A stretch of DNA of 64,000 nt, taken from an uncultured Cryomorphaceae bacterium (GTDB lineage: Bacteria > Bacteroidota > Bacteroidia > Flavobacteriales > Schleiferiaceae). Location of the stretch: the NCBI GenBank assembly GCA_937120475.1, contig CAKZJV010000009.1:62001-126000 (forward strand), given 5' to 3'. This document shows, in pieces, positions 33,044-40,055 of the stretch; position 1 is the stretch's first letter, and each line of letters starts with the position of its first letter. The notes beneath the pieces were generated by a model that was not told where the DNA came from, searched no databases, and saw only the letters and a program-made list of their open reading frames with translations. The position numbers and the translations under genes are program-made.

Positions 33044-33477
33044 GCCGTTTGGTAAGCAAATATTGAATTCCTAAATATAATGGATGAAGAAGAATAGTGT
33101 TCGGAAAAAATTAAGCGTCTCTTGGGAAAATGACCATTATCGGCAATAACCCTGTAGGGGCAACGAAAAGCCTGGAGACGGTGATTCCCATGCTTGGCTA
33201 AAAGTAGCCTGGCTTCATTAACAAGGTATAAGCTACTGTAAATAAGCCTCCCTTATTTTATAGGCGGGTGGGTGAGTTTCTATAAAAATCAAAGCCTTCA
33301 ATTACGGATTTACATAATTTTTTTATTAAAAAATCTCCTCATCAATGGGATACACTTCAAACCATTAGCTTTAAAATAATATTATAATATCTTATTGACC
33401 CTCTACCCGGCTTTTGTTAAACCAGATTTTATAATCTAGATTTAATCATAAGTTCAAGTCTAAATTATAGTCAAATC
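33044..33477. other. 434-base intergenic region with a possible folded element
   Basis: No gene is seen. At 33148-33222 several hairpins are possible: CCCT-gt-AGGG, then an outer AAGCC (33168-33172) pairing with GGCTT (33211-33215) around GGCTA-aaag-TAGCC (33196-33209). The remainder is AT-rich and leads to the promoter of the large T9SS cargo gene at 33414-33444. The folded part may be a small RNA or a leader remnant; it matches no riboswitch class that can be recognised by eye. Confidence 0.3.
33414..33444 (+). promoter_or_regulatory. Promoter of the large T9SS cargo gene
   Basis: TTG (33414-33416), a 20-base spacer and TAGATTTA (33437-33444) fit the Bacteroidota promoter except for the last base. 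Transcription would start near 33450, 28 bases before the ATG. CATAAGTTCA at 33447-33456 is shared with the leader of the other T9SS cargo gene at 46006-46015. Confidence 0.5.
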
Positions 33478-36400
33478 ATGAAACACAACTACTACAAAGG
33501 TTGGTCCCTGCGCAAATGTATGGGACTTACCCTGGCTGTTACAGCCTTACTACTCTTTAATCCTGCTCAAGCCCAGGATTTTATCGATCGTATTAACCAG
33601 GACCAGGTAAACTTCAAAGAAGTACAGCGGGAAGCTGAACTCTACTTTGACCAGGTGGGCCGGGGCAAGGGCTCGGGCTACAAGCTCTTTAAGCGTTGGG
33701 AGCACCGTGCTTCCATGCGGGTAATGGATGATGGCCGGGTGGTAAGCCGGAATACCATGGCTGATGTTCTCGGGAAGGCCCACTCTTCCATGAACAAGGG
33801 AAAGGCTGCTGCCGGTAGCTGGTCAGAACTGGGACCGATGGCCTGGACCAATACCGCAGGCTACAACCCTGGAGTTGGTCGTATTACGGCTATTGCCGTA
33901 GAACCGGTAAGCCAGCAACTCATTTACGTGGGCTCACCGGATGGTGGCCTTTGGAAGAGTACCAATGGTGGCAGCTCCTGGATTCCCCTGGGAGATGACT
34001 TCAACAACATGGAGATATGGGGTATTTCCATTGATCCTTCCAACACCAATATCGTGTATGTGGGAAACAGCACCGGTGAGCTTTTTAAAAGTACGGATGG
34101 CGGCAGTACCTTCAGCCTGATCATGGATCAGGGTGCGGGCCGGGTATTCACCATTTTAGTGCACCCTACCAATTCCAACATCATGCACGTAGCGGTTCGC
34201 AGTTATGGCCTCTTTCGCACTACTAATGGTGGCTCCAGTTGGACCGAAGTGATTACCGCAGGTATAGAAGATGTGGTGTACAAACCCGGTAGCACTTCCG
34301 TATTGTACGCAACCGGCAACGACTTTTACAAGTCCACTAACAGCGGAGCCTCGTTCACCCAAATTACCAGTGGATTTGCTTCTTCACAAAGAATGAAGAT
34401 CGGTGTAAGCCCTGCTAACAGCAATTATGTTTATGTGCTTCAAAAAAACGGAAGTTCTTTCGGTTGGCTTTACCGTTCCACCGATAGTGGAAATAACTTT
34501 ACCATTCTACAGGAGCACACTACTGCCACCAATTACATTGGCAGCCAGGCCTCCCGCGATATGGCCATAGCGGTGAGCAACACCAACATCAATGAGATAC
34601 ACATTGGTGGGCTGGATATGTATGTTTCCACCAACGGTGGTAGCTCTTTTGTGCAGGAATGTGATTGGTATTACCCAAGCACTACCCCTGGGGGCAGCGG
34701 TACCGGCTACTCTTATGTACATGCGGATATTGAGGTATTGCAATACCTCAATGGCAATATTTATGCAGGAACCGATGGAGGCATTTATAAAAGCACCGAT
34801 GCCGGGGATAACTACACTGATCTTTCCGTAGGCCTGGGAGTTCACCAGTTTTACCGTATCAATAGTTCGGCTACCGATAAAAACCGGGTGGTAGGTGGTT
34901 CACAGGATAACGGAACCAACGTTATGAGCGGACCTTCTCACCAATGGGTACACATGATGGGTGCCGATGGAATGGATTGCGCTATCCACCCCACCAACTC
35001 CAATATTATCTTCGGGTGTTACCAGTATGGAGGTATGGTAAAATCCACCAATGGGGGAACGACCCGCACCAGCATGGTTACCCCGCCTGAAAACGGTAGT
35101 GGGAACTGGGTTACTCCCATTGCTATCGACCCTAACAACGGTAACCGTATTTATGCGGGCTATTCAGACCTTTACCGTCATGACAACCAGGCTTCCAGCG
35201 GCAGTTGGGTAAACACCAGTACCGGCATAACTTTCAATGCTAAGCTTCGCAATATTGAACTTTGCCCTTCCAACAGTAATGTGATTTATGTATCTACCTC
35301 CAGCCGGGTGTATAAGAGCTCTGATATTCTGGCCGGCACCCCTACCTGGACGGAGATCAGTGGTTTTAGTGGTACTATTAACGACATTGCGGTGGACCCT
35401 TACGATGAAGATCGCGTAGTGGTTTGTACCTCATCCGGTAATCTTTACCTGAGCACCGATGGTTTGAGTACCAAAACCAACATCAATTCCGGTTTACCTT
35501 CAGTACCTTTTACCTCGGTGGTGCTTGACCGCTCGGCCAACGAGGGTATTTACGTTTCAATTGACGGAGCTGTTTATTTTAAAAACAACACGCTGGGCAG
35601 TTGGCTCGTATATTCAGACAACCTTCCTAAGGTGGATATTGACGAAGTGGAATTGTTTTACGGTGGGGCCGGTGAAAGCCGAGTAAGAATAGGTTCTTAC
35701 GGCCGCGGATTATGGGAATCACCCCTGTATGACGATGCCGAGGACGGTGGCTCCAGTGGGGGTCTGAGCTGCGGTACTACCATCACCACTTTCCCTTACG
35801 GTGAAAGTTTTGAAAGCGGTTTAGGAGCATGGACGCAAGGAAGTGGTGACGATGCCGACTGGACCAACCGGACCGGGGGAACGCCTTCCAGTGGAACCGG
35901 TCCCAGCGGAGCAGCCGATGGATCTTACTACATGTATTTTGAAACTTCTTCTCCCAACTACCCCTCCAAAGTGACCATCCTGGAGTCGCCCTGTTTTGAT
36001 CTGAGTGCACTGGGGTCCCCGGAACTTACCTTTAAATATCATATGCTGGGCGGCAACGTAGGAAGCCTGGTACTGGAAGCCACCACAGATGGCAGCAGTT
36101 GGACCAGTGTTTGGAGCCAGTCAGCCGATCAGGGAAGTGCCTGGAACAGTGCCACGGTAAACCTTAATGCCTACTCCGGCTCTACGGTAAGACTGCGCTT
36201 TGTAGCTACTTCCGGCAGCAGTTGGCAAGGGGATATTTGTGTGGATCAGATTAATCTGGAAGGTACTTTCAACCTGAGTTGTGCGGCTACTATAAGTACC
36301 TATCCCTATAGCGAAAGTTTTGAATCGGGCCTCGGACTATGGAGCCAGGCGAGCGGTGATGATGCCGACTGGACCAACCGAACCGGAGGAACACCTTCCA

Positions 36401-37419
36401 GCGCAACCGGTCCAAGTGGAGCAGCCGATGGGTCTTACTACATGTACTTTGAGACTTCCTCTCCCAACTACCCCTCTAAAACGGCCATTTTACAATCGGC
36501 TTGTTTTGACCTGAGCGGTACCACCAGCCCCCAAATGACCTTTAAATACCACATGCTGGGTGCTAATATGGGCAGTGTAAACCTGGAAGTAACCGTGGAT
36601 GACCTTAACTGGACCTCCTTGTGGAGCCGCTCGGGCGACCAGGGTAGTGCCTGGAACAATGCTACGGTTGACCTAAGCACCTATGCCGGTTCTACCGTTA
36701 AACTGCGTTTCCGGGCCGTTTCAGGTAGCAACTGGGAGAGTGATATTTGTATCGATCAGATCAACATTGACGGTACGGCAGGCCCCATTGCACCAACTGT
36801 AGTAATCCCTACCCTTGAAAAGTGCATGACGCTGAATCTGGTACTGGACAATTATCCTGAAGAAACTTCATGGGAAATACGGGCCCAGGGTGAACTTGTA
36901 GCCAGTGGCACCGGCTATGGTAATAAGTCCCCCGGTACTGTGATTAGCGAAAACTTCTGCATTACGGAAGATTGCTTTGAGTTTACCATTTTCGACAGTT
37001 ACGGTGACGGCCTTTGCTGCAGTAAAGGGGAAGGTAGCTTCAACATCACCGACCGTGAAGGAAACGTTTTGGCCGAAGGAGGCAGCTTTAAAAAGAGCCA
37101 TACTTTAAAGGTTTGTGGAGAATCCGTGGAGAGTAGCTCCGGTTCTGTATCAGAAATGATGGAGCCAGAAGATGTACTGGTTTTTCCTAATCCGGTGGTT
37201 TCTACCCTTCACATACAGCTCCAAACCAAAGGAGAAGTTGTGAATGTTGTGCTAATGGATCTGAGCGGCAAAAGAGTTGCGGAACAGGGTTTTGAAACGG
37301 CTGAAGGGCTCAATCTATTGAAAATCAATACGGCTGATCTGGCTCGCGGTTCCTATATATTAAGTGTTAACCGGGGCAATATCAGCTTTACGGAAAAAGT
37401 AATACTCAGCAATCCTTGA
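33478..37419 (+). CDS. T9SS-secreted BNR/sortilin-type propeller protein with two MAM-like domains
   Basis: The protein has 1313 residues. A signal peptide (about 1-32) is followed by a long sortilin/BNR beta-propeller region (about 110-750) with recurring blades such as VGSPDGGLWKSTNGGSSW and VYVGNSTGELFKSTDGG. Two MAM-like modules (about 764-931 and 934-1101) are nearly identical and repeat every 170 residues. Next comes a Cys-containing module with FTIFDSYGDGLCCSKGEG. The last 80 residues are a Por-type sorting domain (VFPNPVVSTLHIQL and GSYILSVNRGNISFTEKV). It is exported by type IX secretion and held at the cell surface or released. Adhesion or glycan or protein binding is likely; no catalytic site is evident. 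Confidence 0.9.
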   Translation: MKHNYYKGWSLRKCMGLTLAVTALLLFNPAQAQDFIDRINQDQVNFKEVQREAELYFDQVGRGKGSGYKLFKRWEHRASMRVMDDGRVVSRNTMADVLGKAHSSMNKGKAAAGSWSELGPMAWTNTAGYNPGVGRITAIAVEPVSQQLIYVGSPDGGLWKSTNGGSSWIPLGDDFNNMEIWGISIDPSNTNIVYVGNSTGELFKSTDGGSTFSLIMDQGAGRVFTILVHPTNSNIMHVAVRSYGLFRTTNGGSSWTEVITAGIEDVVYKPGSTSVLYATGNDFYKSTNSGASFTQITSGFASSQRMKIGVSPANSNYVYVLQKNGSSFGWLYRSTDSGNNFTILQEHTTATNYIGSQASRDMAIAVSNTNINEIHIGGLDMYVSTNGGSSFVQECDWYYPSTTPGGSGTGYSYVHADIEVLQYLNGNIYAGTDGGIYKSTDAGDNYTDLSVGLGVHQFYRINSSATDKNRVVGGSQDNGTNVMSGPSHQWVHMMGADGMDCAIHPTNSNIIFGCYQYGGMVKSTNGGTTRTSMVTPPENGSGNWVTPIAIDPNNGNRIYAGYSDLYRHDNQASSGSWVNTSTGITFNAKLRNIELCPSNSNVIYVSTSSRVYKSSDILAGTPTWTEISGFSGTINDIAVDPYDEDRVVVCTSSGNLYLSTDGLSTKTNINSGLPSVPFTSVVLDRSANEGIYVSIDGAVYFKNNTLGSWLVYSDNLPKVDIDEVELFYGGAGESRVRIGSYGRGLWESPLYDDAEDGGSSGGLSCGTTITTFPYGESFESGLGAWTQGSGDDADWTNRTGGTPSSGTGPSGAADGSYYMYFETSSPNYPSKVTILESPCFDLSALGSPELTFKYHMLGGNVGSLVLEATTDGSSWTSVWSQSADQGSAWNSATVNLNAYSGSTVRLRFVATSGSSWQGDICVDQINLEGTFNLSCAATISTYPYSESFESGLGLWSQASGDDADWTNRTGGTPSSATGPSGAADGSYYMYFETSSPNYPSKTAILQSACFDLSGTTSPQMTFKYHMLGANMGSVNLEVTVDDLNWTSLWSRSGDQGSAWNNATVDLSTYAGSTVKLRFRAVSGSNWESDICIDQINIDGTAGPIAPTVVIPTLEKCMTLNLVLDNYPEETSWEIRAQGELVASGTGYGNKSPGTVISENFCITEDCFEFTIFDSYGDGLCCSKGEGSFNITDREGNVLAEGGSFKKSHTLKVCGESVESSSGSVSEMMEPEDVLVFPNPVVSTLHIQLQTKGEVVNVVLMDLSGKRVAEQGFETAEGLNLLKINTADLARGSYILSVNRGNISFTEKVILSNP
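35765..36785 (+). repeat. 510-base tandem duplication inside the T9SS cargo gene
   Basis: Two copies of a MAM-like module lie in tandem with a period of 510 bases; for example GAAAGTTTTGAA occurs at 35803 and 36313. Long stretches such as the GATGCCGACTGGACCAACCG segment are identical at the DNA level. The repeat is in frame and extends the protein by 170 residues. It is recent enough for nucleotide identity to remain high. Confidence 0.85.
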
Positions 37420-37455
37420 TGTAGTCGATAGTATTGTAACCTTAGATTATTCAAA

Positions 37456-37489
37456 AACCCTCTCGCTCAGCGAGGGGGTTTCTTGTTTT
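37456..37489 (+). terminator. Terminator of the T9SS cargo gene
   Basis: AACCCTCTCGC and GCGAGGGGGTT form an 11-base stem with one G-U pair and a three-base loop, followed by a T-rich tail. It lies about 37 bases after the stop codon. Confidence 0.85.
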
Positions 37490-37573
37490 AGACCTCCTGG
37501 AATGAGCATACAAGATCATTCTATACAGAGTAAACCTAAGTCATTGAACCAGAAAGACGGACCAAAACAGATA

Positions 37574-37600
37574 AAGCCCGCTCTCAAGAGGAGCGGGCTT
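37574..37600 (-). terminator. Terminator of the 51-residue small gene
   Basis: AAGCCCGCTC (37574-37583) and GAGCGGGCTT (37591-37600) form a perfect 10-base stem with a seven-base loop. It lies about 22 bases after the stop of the minus-strand small gene. The plus-strand side also carries a T run, so it can act both ways. Confidence 0.8.
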
Positions 37601-37621
37601 ATGGTTTTTCGATGTTTCCAG

Positions 37622-37777
37622 TTACTCTGTAGGGTCAAGCTTGATCATGTGTGGCTCCTCGTAACCCAAATCATTGAGATACTCGAGAGCTTTGATCATG
37701 GTTTTACCGGTTATTTTAACGGTCTCCAATTGGTCAGACCCTTTCTTTTGCGCTTTTGCTTCAAACGTTTTTACCAT
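37622..37777 (-). CDS. Uncharacterised 51-residue protein
   Basis: A minus-strand frame from ATG 37777 to TAA 37622 encodes 51 residues, beginning MVKTFEAKAQKKGSDQLETV and ending EEPHMIKLDPTE. Composition is typical of a folded soluble protein: charged, with a helical centre (KTMIKALEYLNDLGYE). A strong terminator follows within 25 bases, which supports real expression. No family is recognised. It is shorter than common gene-calling limits and is easily missed. The opposite strand has a longer but low-quality frame. The function is unknown. Confidence 0.65.
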   Translation of the reverse strand: MVKTFEAKAQKKGSDQLETVKITGKTMIKALEYLNDLGYEEPHMIKLDPTE

Positions 37778-37949
37778 AGATCAAATCTTGGTAAACCACT
37801 TTCTGTTCAGTTAAACTTTTCCACCTCCCTTGAAAAGCATTACCGATACCGGATACTCTTTGAAAAACCTGATGCAGCGGTTTTCTAATTACCCCGGCCC
37901 AATGGGATTATGTTTCATGATCAAAAGCAACGTGGGCCAATGCCTATCA

Positions 37950-38054
37950 TAACCGAGGTACTGCGAATACCCTAGACCAAACAGACAAGACCCACGCGTA
38001 CTGCGCACGTCTGGTCTATTCCTGGTCGGTTTGAAGATTCGCAGTTTTCGGTTA
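37950..38054. repeat. Inverted-repeat element of unknown nature
   Basis: An outer pair of arms, TAACCGAGGTACTGCGAAT (37950-37968) and ATTCGCAGTTTTCGGTTA (38037-38054), is complementary except for a few central bases. Inside lies a perfect TAGACCA (37973-37979) with TGGTCTA (38012-38018). The fold would be a long branched hairpin of about 105 bases. A plus-strand terminator lies about 235 bases downstream. It may be a small RNA, a miniature mobile element or a recombination remnant; no coding potential is seen. Confidence 0.4.
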
Positions 38055-38184
38055 CCAGAATAGACGAACGCTACTATTTTAATATCACTCCAAATTTAGA
38101 GAAATATGACATGCATCGGGATTTACCTGGAAGCCTAATTGTTGAAAAAGCTTCACTGTCTGTGTAAACCCTGTGCAAATAAAA

Positions 38185-38216
38185 AACGGCCTAGGATTTT
38201 AAGGTCCTAAGCCGTT
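38185..38216 (-). terminator. Terminator next to a tRNA-Pro 3' remnant
   Basis: On the minus strand AACGGC pairs with GCCGTT and extends through AGGA/TCCT, followed by TTTTTTATTT. It lies 9 bases past a 16-base remnant of the tRNA-Pro 3' end, in the same relative position as the terminator of the intact tRNA. It is probably the terminator of a lost tRNA copy. Confidence 0.65.
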
Positions 38217-38225
38217 GATTTTCAG

Positions 38226-38241
38226 TCGGGGTGACAGTATT
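38226..38241 (-). pseudogene. tRNA-Pro 3'-end remnant
   Basis: The plus-strand sequence TCGGGGTGACAGTATT matches the end of the intact tRNA-Pro gene (TCGGGGTGGCAGGATT) at 14 of 16 positions and has a terminator in the matching position. The rest of the tRNA is absent. It lies about 170 bases from the intact gene and resembles an attachment-site scar. Confidence 0.5.
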
Positions 38242-38286
38242 ACTTCGTGATCCTGATAAAACCCTTAATGGATATACCATAAAGCC

Positions 38287-38318
38287 CAAGGCTGCAGAGG
38301 CGCAGCCTTCACTTTTTT
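38287..38318 (+). terminator. Plus-strand terminator without an assigned gene
   Basis: AAGGCTGC (38287-38294) and GCAGCCTT (38301-38308) form a perfect 8-base stem with a six-base loop and a following run of seven T. No plus-strand gene lies directly upstream; the T9SS gene already has its own terminator at 37456. A short untranslated transcript may end here. Confidence 0.75.
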
Positions 38319-38360
38319 TATTTTACTTTTTCGCCCAAGCAAACTTGGTCTTACTCCAAA

Positions 38361-38390
38361 TAAAAAAGCCTCCACTTTCGTGAAGGCTTT
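38361..38390 (-). terminator. Terminator of tRNA-Pro
   Basis: On the minus strand AAGCCTTCAC and GTGGAGGCTT form a hairpin with a short loop, followed by TTTTTTATTT. It lies 7 bases after the tRNA-Pro 3' end. Confidence 0.85.
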
Positions 38391-38396
38391 TAGTTG

Positions 38397-38470
38397 TCGG
38401 GGTGGCAGGATTCGAACCTACGACCTCCTGCTCCCAAAGCAGGCGCGATACCGGGCTACGCTACACCCCG
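38397..38470 (-). tRNA. tRNA-Pro (anticodon TGG)
   Basis: The acceptor stem is CGGGGTG with CACCCCG and discriminator A. The anticodon arm is CCTGC-TTTGGGA-GCAGG, with anticodon TGG reading CCA. The T arm has GTAGGTTCGAATCCTGC. CCA is not encoded. A damaged copy of its 3' end lies at 38226-38241. Confidence 0.95.
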
Positions 38471-38521
38471 AACTAATATTTTTTATCTGTGTAGAGCAAT
38501 CTACACTTTGTACCTTTTTCT

Positions 38522-38601
38522 GCTTACCTACCTGCTGTAGGTAAGCTTCCCTCCCATTGTCGGGACCGATGACCGGATTACCTGTCTGCCAACAGGCAGG
38601 C
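38522..38601. repeat. Short palindromic repeats upstream of tRNA-Pro
   Basis: GCTTACCTAC (38522-38531) and GTAGGTAAGC (38537-38546) form a perfect 10-base inverted repeat. CTGCC-aaca-GGCAG at 38586-38599 is a second hairpin. They lie between the tRNA-Pro gene and the oxygenase gene. No T run follows them. They look like intergenic palindromic repeats rather than terminators. Confidence 0.45.
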
Positions 38602-38687
38602 ATTTAAACCCGATCTTTTTCAAAAGGGACGGCAAAGTTAAAAATTAAATCGGTTTGAAAAACCTTTGGGAAATTTATTTCCGGTAC

Positions 38688-38717
38688 TTGCTAAAGGCCC
38701 TTAAAAACTTACTTTTA
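38688..38717 (+). promoter_or_regulatory. Promoter of the 2OG-Fe(II) oxygenase gene
   Basis: TTG (38688-38690), a 19-base spacer and TACTTTTA (38710-38717) fit the Bacteroidota promoter except for the last base. The ATG follows 19 bases later. Confidence 0.5.
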
Positions 38718-38736
38718 ACCCTCCAAACCTTTTATC

Positions 38737-39333
38737 ATGACCAACCTGGATTTTCAATTTTCCTTCGGACAACCTTTAAAGCAAAATTTTGCTGAGTTCG
38801 CTTATTACGAGTCTTTTTTTACCGATGAGGAAATAAGCCGGATAAGGGCTTTGTGGAATGCTGAAGAAGCCACTGATGCCACCCTCTCCGGGCAGGATCA
38901 ACACAACGAGAAGCTGCGAAAGACCAGCCTGTTGTTTTTAGACGACCTCAAAAAGCATGACTGGCTTTACAACAAGCTGATGCAACTTAGCCTGTTTGCC
39001 AATAGCGAACGCTTCTGGTTTGATCTTTCCGGGTTTTTTCAACCTTTTCAACTGGCTCGTTACGAAGAAGGGCACTTTTTTGACTGGCACATGGATTTTG
39101 GGCCCGGTGAAATTTCACACCGCAAACTCAGTATGACGGTGCAACTTTCCGATGACTCTGAATACGAAGGGGGTGATCTGGAATTCCGAATTAATGACCG
39201 GGTAGTCAGTGCCCCTAAAAGCCAGGGAACCGTTATCGTATTCCCATCTTTTGTGCAACACCGGGTAACTCCTATCACCAAGGGTATTCGGCAATCCATA
39301 GTGGCCTGGGCCTCGGGTACTCCCTTTCGCTAA
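38737..39333 (+). CDS. 2-oxoglutarate/Fe(II) prolyl-4-hydroxylase-like oxygenase
   Basis: The protein has 198 residues with a jelly-roll fold. The iron ligands are His and Asp in FFDWHMDFG and the distal His in PSFVQHRVTP; the 2OG-binding Arg follows in KGIRQSIVAW. The segment YEGGDLEFRIND is typical of PKHD-type hydroxylases. It probably hydroxylates a peptide or small molecule using O2 and 2-oxoglutarate. The substrate is unknown. It ends directly before the terminator of tRNA-Ser, which faces it. Confidence 0.88.
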   Translation: MTNLDFQFSFGQPLKQNFAEFAYYESFFTDEEISRIRALWNAEEATDATLSGQDQHNEKLRKTSLLFLDDLKKHDWLYNKLMQLSLFANSERFWFDLSGFFQPFQLARYEEGHFFDWHMDFGPGEISHRKLSMTVQLSDDSEYEGGDLEFRINDRVVSAPKSQGTVIVFPSFVQHRVTPITKGIRQSIVAWASGTPFR

Positions 39334-39340
39334 AAAAACA

Positions 39341-39365
39341 AGGCCCTCCATTTTGGAAGGCCCTG
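39341..39365 (-). terminator. Terminator of tRNA-Ser (GCT)
   Basis: On the minus strand AGGGCCTTCC pairs with GGAGGGCCTT (10 base pairs with three G-U pairs), followed by a T-rich tail that overlaps the stop of the oxygenase gene. It lies shortly after the tRNA 3' end and may also serve the oxygenase gene. Confidence 0.75.
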
Positions 39366-39370
39366 ATATG

Positions 39371-39457
39371 CGGTGAGAGGGGGATTCGAACCCCCGGTAC
39401 GTGTTACCGTACGGCAGTTTAGCAAACTGCTGGTTTAAGCCACTCACCCATCTCACC
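39371..39457 (-). tRNA. tRNA-Ser (anticodon GCT)
   Basis: The 87-base gene has the long variable arm of class II tRNAs (CCGTACGGTAACACGTACCG). The acceptor stem is GGTGAGA with TCTCACC and discriminator G. The anticodon arm is GCAGT-TTGCTAA-ACTGC, with GCT reading AGC and AGT. Confidence 0.95.
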
Positions 39458-39701
39458 GGGTAAAGCTTTAAACGTCCTCATCCTTGAACGAGGGGTGCAA
39501 ATTTACTTAAAGCTGTTAATCTCGCAAGAGGAAATTGAGCATTTTATAGAGAGTTTAAATGCCATTGGCAAAGTGGCAAATAGTACTTTGGTGAAGGATA
39601 CCACCTTACAGCGGTAGGGTTGAACTATTTCCATGAATCTGGTTTTATTGTAGAGAGTTATAACCGGGATAACCGGAACCATTTGTAAAAACGCCATTAT
39701 C

Positions 39702-40043
39702 ATGAAGGGTTTAGAAATAACCATTACGGGGAAAGTACATCAAAGAAATATTGATCTGTTATTGAAGGCTCCGCTGCTACCCAACCAATACTTGTATAAG
39801 AGTCATGGGGTAAGCCTGGCCCTGTACGGCCGCAATGAAGACGACCCTTACTACCTTATTACCGATAACGATGTGTTTTACAATACCTACAAACCCTACT
39901 ATGAACAACGCTTTAAGGTGGCGGAGATAGACGGTAATACTCGCTTACCGGAAGGATATATGCTTATGATGGGCGAGGTCCATAGCACCGACACAACACC
40001 GCCTTCCCAAACTCAGGACGAAACACAAAAGAGAGAGCCGTAA
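39702..40043 (+). CDS. Uncharacterised 113-residue protein
   Basis: The frame starts at ATG 39702 and encodes a soluble, mixed alpha/beta protein (for example LYGRNEDDPYYLITDNDVFY) with a polar, Thr/Gln-rich tail (STDTTPPSQTQDETQKREP). Codon use resembles that of its neighbours. No family or motif is recognised. It lies 12 bases from the end of the convergent PgpH-like gene. The function is unknown. Confidence 0.6.
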   Translation: MKGLEITITGKVHQRNIDLLLKAPLLPNQYLYKSHGVSLALYGRNEDDPYYLITDNDVFYNTYKPYYEQRFKVAEIDGNTRLPEGYMLMMGEVHSTDTTPPSQTQDETQKREP

Positions 40044-40055
40044 TACTCTAATTTC

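Noticed and set aside
33148-33222. Cyclic-di-GMP (GEMM) riboswitch
   Set aside because: Some short matches (GGGCAACGAAAAGCC, GTAGCC) recall the class, but the conserved core is not present in order and the following gene has its own promoter downstream.
37502-37888. A 128-codon plus-strand frame opposite the 51-residue gene
   Set aside because: It crosses two terminators and lacks protein-like composition. The minus-strand small gene explains the coding signal better.
38397-38603. A 61-codon minus-strand frame across the tRNA-Pro gene
   Set aside because: It is the translation of a tRNA and of palindromic repeats, not a gene.
39495-39617. A 40-codon plus-strand frame with a possible GTG start (EEIEHFIESLNAIGKVANS)
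   Set aside because: The composition is gene-like, but there is no ATG, no clear ribosome-binding site and no family. It may be the tail of a lost gene, so it was not listed as a feature.
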